The notes under the pieces are model-generated. The model worked only from the letters and a program-made list of their open reading frames with translations. It did not search any database and was not told the DNA's origin. A DNA stretch of 64,000 nt, taken from assembly GCA_012103035.1 (NCBI GenBank), contig JAAVLL010000001.1, forward strand, positions 966,501 through 1,030,500, written 5' to 3'. Below are positions 62,065-64,000 of this stretch, piece after piece. Position 1 is the first letter of the stretch. Each line of letters opens with the position of its first letter. The DNA comes from Brucella oryzae (GTDB lineage: Bacteria > Pseudomonadota > Alphaproteobacteria > Rhizobiales > Rhizobiaceae). The translations under genes were made by a program, and so were the position numbers.

Positions 62065-62930
62065 ATGACGGATATGACTGCCAATATTGCCGCTGTTTCC
62101 ACGCAACCGAAAAGAGCTGCAAAAGCATTCCGCCGATGGTCGTCATCGGCTTTATCTGGATTGCCGCGATGATCCTGATTGCGCTGACTGCGGACTGGAT
62201 AAAGCCCTACAACATCACAGCCTTTGACCTGAAAAATCGCCTCGCACTGCCGGGGAATGTACAGCACTGGCTGGGTACCGATGAGCTGGGACGTGACGTG
62301 CTCTCACGCCTAATCGAATCCATTCGCATTTCGTTGCTCATCGCATTCGGTGCGACGATCATTTCGGCGGTGTTCGGGACGATGCTTGGTTTCCTTGCAG
62401 CCTATTTTCGAGGTGCGGTGGAACAGGTTGTGGTCATGCTGGCTGATTTTCAGGCTGCGCTGCCATTTCTGATTCTGTCGCTTGCCGTGCTGGCATTCTT
62501 TGGCAGCTCGCTTCTACTGCTGACCTGCCTGATGGGTTTCTACGGTTGGGAGCGTTATGCCCGTGTCGCACGTGGACTGGCCGTTTCGGCTAATGCACAA
62601 GGCTATGCGGCAGCGGTTACCCAGCTCGGCGCTACGCCGTCGCGCGTGTATCTCAAGCATATCCTCCCGAACATTGCTTCGACGCTGATCGTCTCGATGA
62701 CGCTGACATTCCCGGAAATCATTCTCCTCGAAAGCAGTCTCTCGTTTCTGGGGTTGGGCGTGCAGCCGCCAATGACCAGCCTTGGCAATATGGTGGGTTA
62801 TGGCCGCGAATATCTCACTCGCGCGCCATGGATCATGCTCGCGCCGTCATTTGTAATCATGTTCACGACGCTGTCGATCAGCTTTGTGGGTGATTGGCTA
62901 CGTGACAAGCTGGACCCGACCACGAGATGA
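62065..62930 (+). CDS. Oligopeptide-type ABC transporter, permease (DppC-like; one frame break)
   Basis: About 289 residues. The ATG at 62065 (GAGG upstream) starts MTDMTANIAAVSTQPKRAAK; the break near 62130 leads into MVVIGFIWIAAMILIALTAD. The family motif HWLGTDELGRDVLSRLIESI is followed by six helices, the EAA loop GYAAAVTQLGATPSRVYLKH and SSLSFLGLGVQPPMTSLGNM. It closes the importer operon. Confidence 0.94.
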
Positions 62931-63021
62931 GACCGCTCACCCTCCAACACTTGGACCTTGCGATTCTGAAAGTGAGTTGTTTAGTGTGGGGTGACAGAAT
63001 TTTTATGGGAACAGACTTCTT

Positions 63022-63442
63022 ATGTTGAAGAATATCAATCCATTGCTGACCGGCTCTTTGCTCGAGGTTCTGGCCGATATGGGGCACGGAGACGATCTCG
63101 TGATTGTCGATGCCAATTATCCGGCGCAGTCCTCTGGCGTGCACGTACTGGATTTTCCGGGAATCACTGCGACGGATCTGGCGGAGGCCGTTTTGTCGCT
63201 GCTGCCTTTGGACGATTTTGTCGATAAGCCAGCCGCTGTCATGCAAGCACCTAATGAAACGCCAGCGATTTTCAACGAATTTGAAAGGGTCATAGAAAAG
63301 GCCGAGGGACGGAAGATTTCTGTCGATCCGGTTGAAAGATTTGCCTTTATCACCGCGCTCGCGACGCTTTTGCGATCATTCGCACCGGTGAGAAACGGCT
63401 TTATGGCAATATCATTTTCAAAAGGGCGTCATCCGCTCCTAA
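63022..63442 (+). CDS. RbsD/FucU family mutarotase (two frame breaks)
   Basis: About 140 residues. It begins MLKNINPLLTGSLLEVLADM, with the catalytic His region GHGDDLVIVDANYPAQ. Adding one T at 63346-63348 and one G at 63424-63426 restores the family end RFAFYHRARDAFAIIRTGEK, RLYGNIIFKRGVIRS and a TAA at 63440-63442. These proteins interconvert sugar anomers (L-fucose or D-ribose type). It follows the ABC importer by 91 bases but is not obviously related to it; it could serve the sugar operon at 49543-53308. Confidence 0.88.
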
Positions 63443-63467
63443 GCGATGACATTGATATCAATGCATG

Positions 63468-63494
63468 AAAACCCGGGCATTGAGCCCGGGTTTT
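63468..63494. terminator. Bidirectional terminator
   Basis: AAAACCCGGGC/GCCCGGGTTTT, an 11-bp perfect stem with a five-base loop, between two convergent genes. Confidence 0.9.
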
Positions 63495-63504
63495 GATTCC
63501 AGCT

Positions 63505-63999
63505 TTATTCCTGTGACTTTTCTGCCTGATCCTTCATCGGGCCCTTGTGCTCACCACCCTTGTGGTTGCCCATGTGATGTGGGCCTTTGTGGTGAGAGCC
63601 TCTGGTCTGGTGATGCATCTTCGCAGCACGCATTTCGCTGCGATCGATTTTGCCATCCTCGTTCCGATCCAGTGCAGCGAATTCCTTCTTGCGCTGGTTC
63701 TCCACTTCGGCAAGTGTAACCTTGCCATCGCCATTGATATCAAGGCGACGCTCCATGCGGTCAGCTGCCCGGCTCACGATGCGCTTGAGTGCCAGTGCTT
63801 CGATTTCGGCGCGAGAAAGTACGCCGTCGCCATCGGTATCGGCGGCCTTGAGGTTATCCATGCGTGAAAATTTCTCAAGATCGACGGGGCCACGCTTGCC
63901 CTTCATGTCCTTGTTCGGGGCAACGGTCGTCTCTGCTACCGGTTTATCAGTATTTGCACTGTCATTTTCTTGTGCCAGTGCGGGTACAGCAAGCAACGA
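63505..63999 (-). CDS. EF-hand protein with His-rich tail (5' end beyond window)
   Basis: At least 163 residues; the frame is open to the window edge. The first visible residues (LAVPALAQE) are the end of a signal peptide, so only a few N-terminal residues are missing and the protein is periplasmic. Three EF-hand loops are seen: DTDGDGVLSRAE, DINGDGKVTLAE and DRNEDGKIDRSE. The C-terminal 35 residues are rich in His, Lys and Gly (HHKGPHHMGNHKGG), suggesting extra metal binding. It is probably a calcium-binding sensor or buffer; the partner is unknown. Confidence 0.85.
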   Translation of the reverse strand, partial: SLLAVPALAQENDSANTDKPVAETTVAPNKDMKGKRGPVDLEKFSRMDNLKAADTDGDGVLSRAEIEALALKRIVSRAADRMERRLDINGDGKVTLAEVENQRKKEFAALDRNEDGKIDRSEMRAAKMHHQTRGSHHKGPHHMGNHKGGEHKGPMKDQAEKSQE

Positions 64000-64000
64000 T

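Overview
The window looks like a chromosomal segment of a Brucellaceae alphaproteobacterium (Brucella/Ochrobactrum type). The supporting signs are the order thyA-folA-hflK-hflC-DUF2065-degP, a short class I ilvC, ilvBN behind a branched-chain attenuator, RbbA-type and CUT2 ABC systems, and generally GC-rich, alphaproteobacterial-looking proteins. I recognise no tRNA, rRNA, CRISPR array, integrase or transposase.

A technical point governs the whole reading. Most long genes are broken into two to five frames that resume in register within a few codons. Where the break can be placed it falls in a short homopolymer, usually one base too short (for example A5 for A6, G3 for G4). Intact genes (ilvB, ilvN, serB, folA, phzF-like, the EEP-family gene, Gfo/Idh, dppA- and dppF-like) lie between them, so I read the breaks as sequencing errors. 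Each broken gene is annotated as one CDS across its breaks.

Layout. 1-2905: accessory genes (end of a HupE/UreJ protein, a membrane-anchored partner, a polysaccharide pyruvyl transferase, a small exported protein). 3168-6520: a tiny YHYH-type secreted protein and a two-gene SIR2-HerA cassette of the anti-phage defence type, in AT-richer DNA. 6661-6811: a cluster of hairpins. 6932-7203: only the last third of thyA, so the accessory block appears to interrupt thyA. 7212-18116: core genes: folA, the HflKC membrane complex, DegP-type protease, HI0933-family flavoprotein, serB, miaA, a GGDEF protein and a second, housekeeping HerA-like ATPase. 18278-30310: branched-chain amino acid genes (leader peptide, ilvB, ilvN, later ilvC) interspersed with a LysE exporter, a threonine dehydratase-like enzyme, DsbB plus a small membrane protein, a RecD-like helicase, pdxJ, kup and a TetR regulator. 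30689-37735: aminotransferase, EEP-family protein, Nudix, PhzF-like, a PNPOx-like/UspA pair with an FNR-type box, and a GH10-like glycosidase. 38232-43181: HlyD plus RbbA-type ABC exporter, with a second FNR-type box upstream.

43306-48139 is a B12 uptake unit: cobalamin riboswitch, then btuB, btuF, btuC and btuD. 48136-53308 is a sugar or polyol module: a Gfo/Idh oxidoreductase divergent from a CUT2 ABC transporter and an SDR dehydrogenase. 53656-55693 is a large membrane-anchored protein of unknown function. 55833-62930 couples a phosphonate monoester hydrolase/sulfatase-type enzyme to a complete oligopeptide-type ABC importer. The window ends with a RbsD/FucU mutarotase and an EF-hand protein cut by the window edge.

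The most interesting parts are the SIR2-HerA cassette, its apparent insertion into thyA, and the regulatory RNAs and operators (ilv attenuator, B12 riboswitch, two FNR-type boxes, a TetR palindrome).
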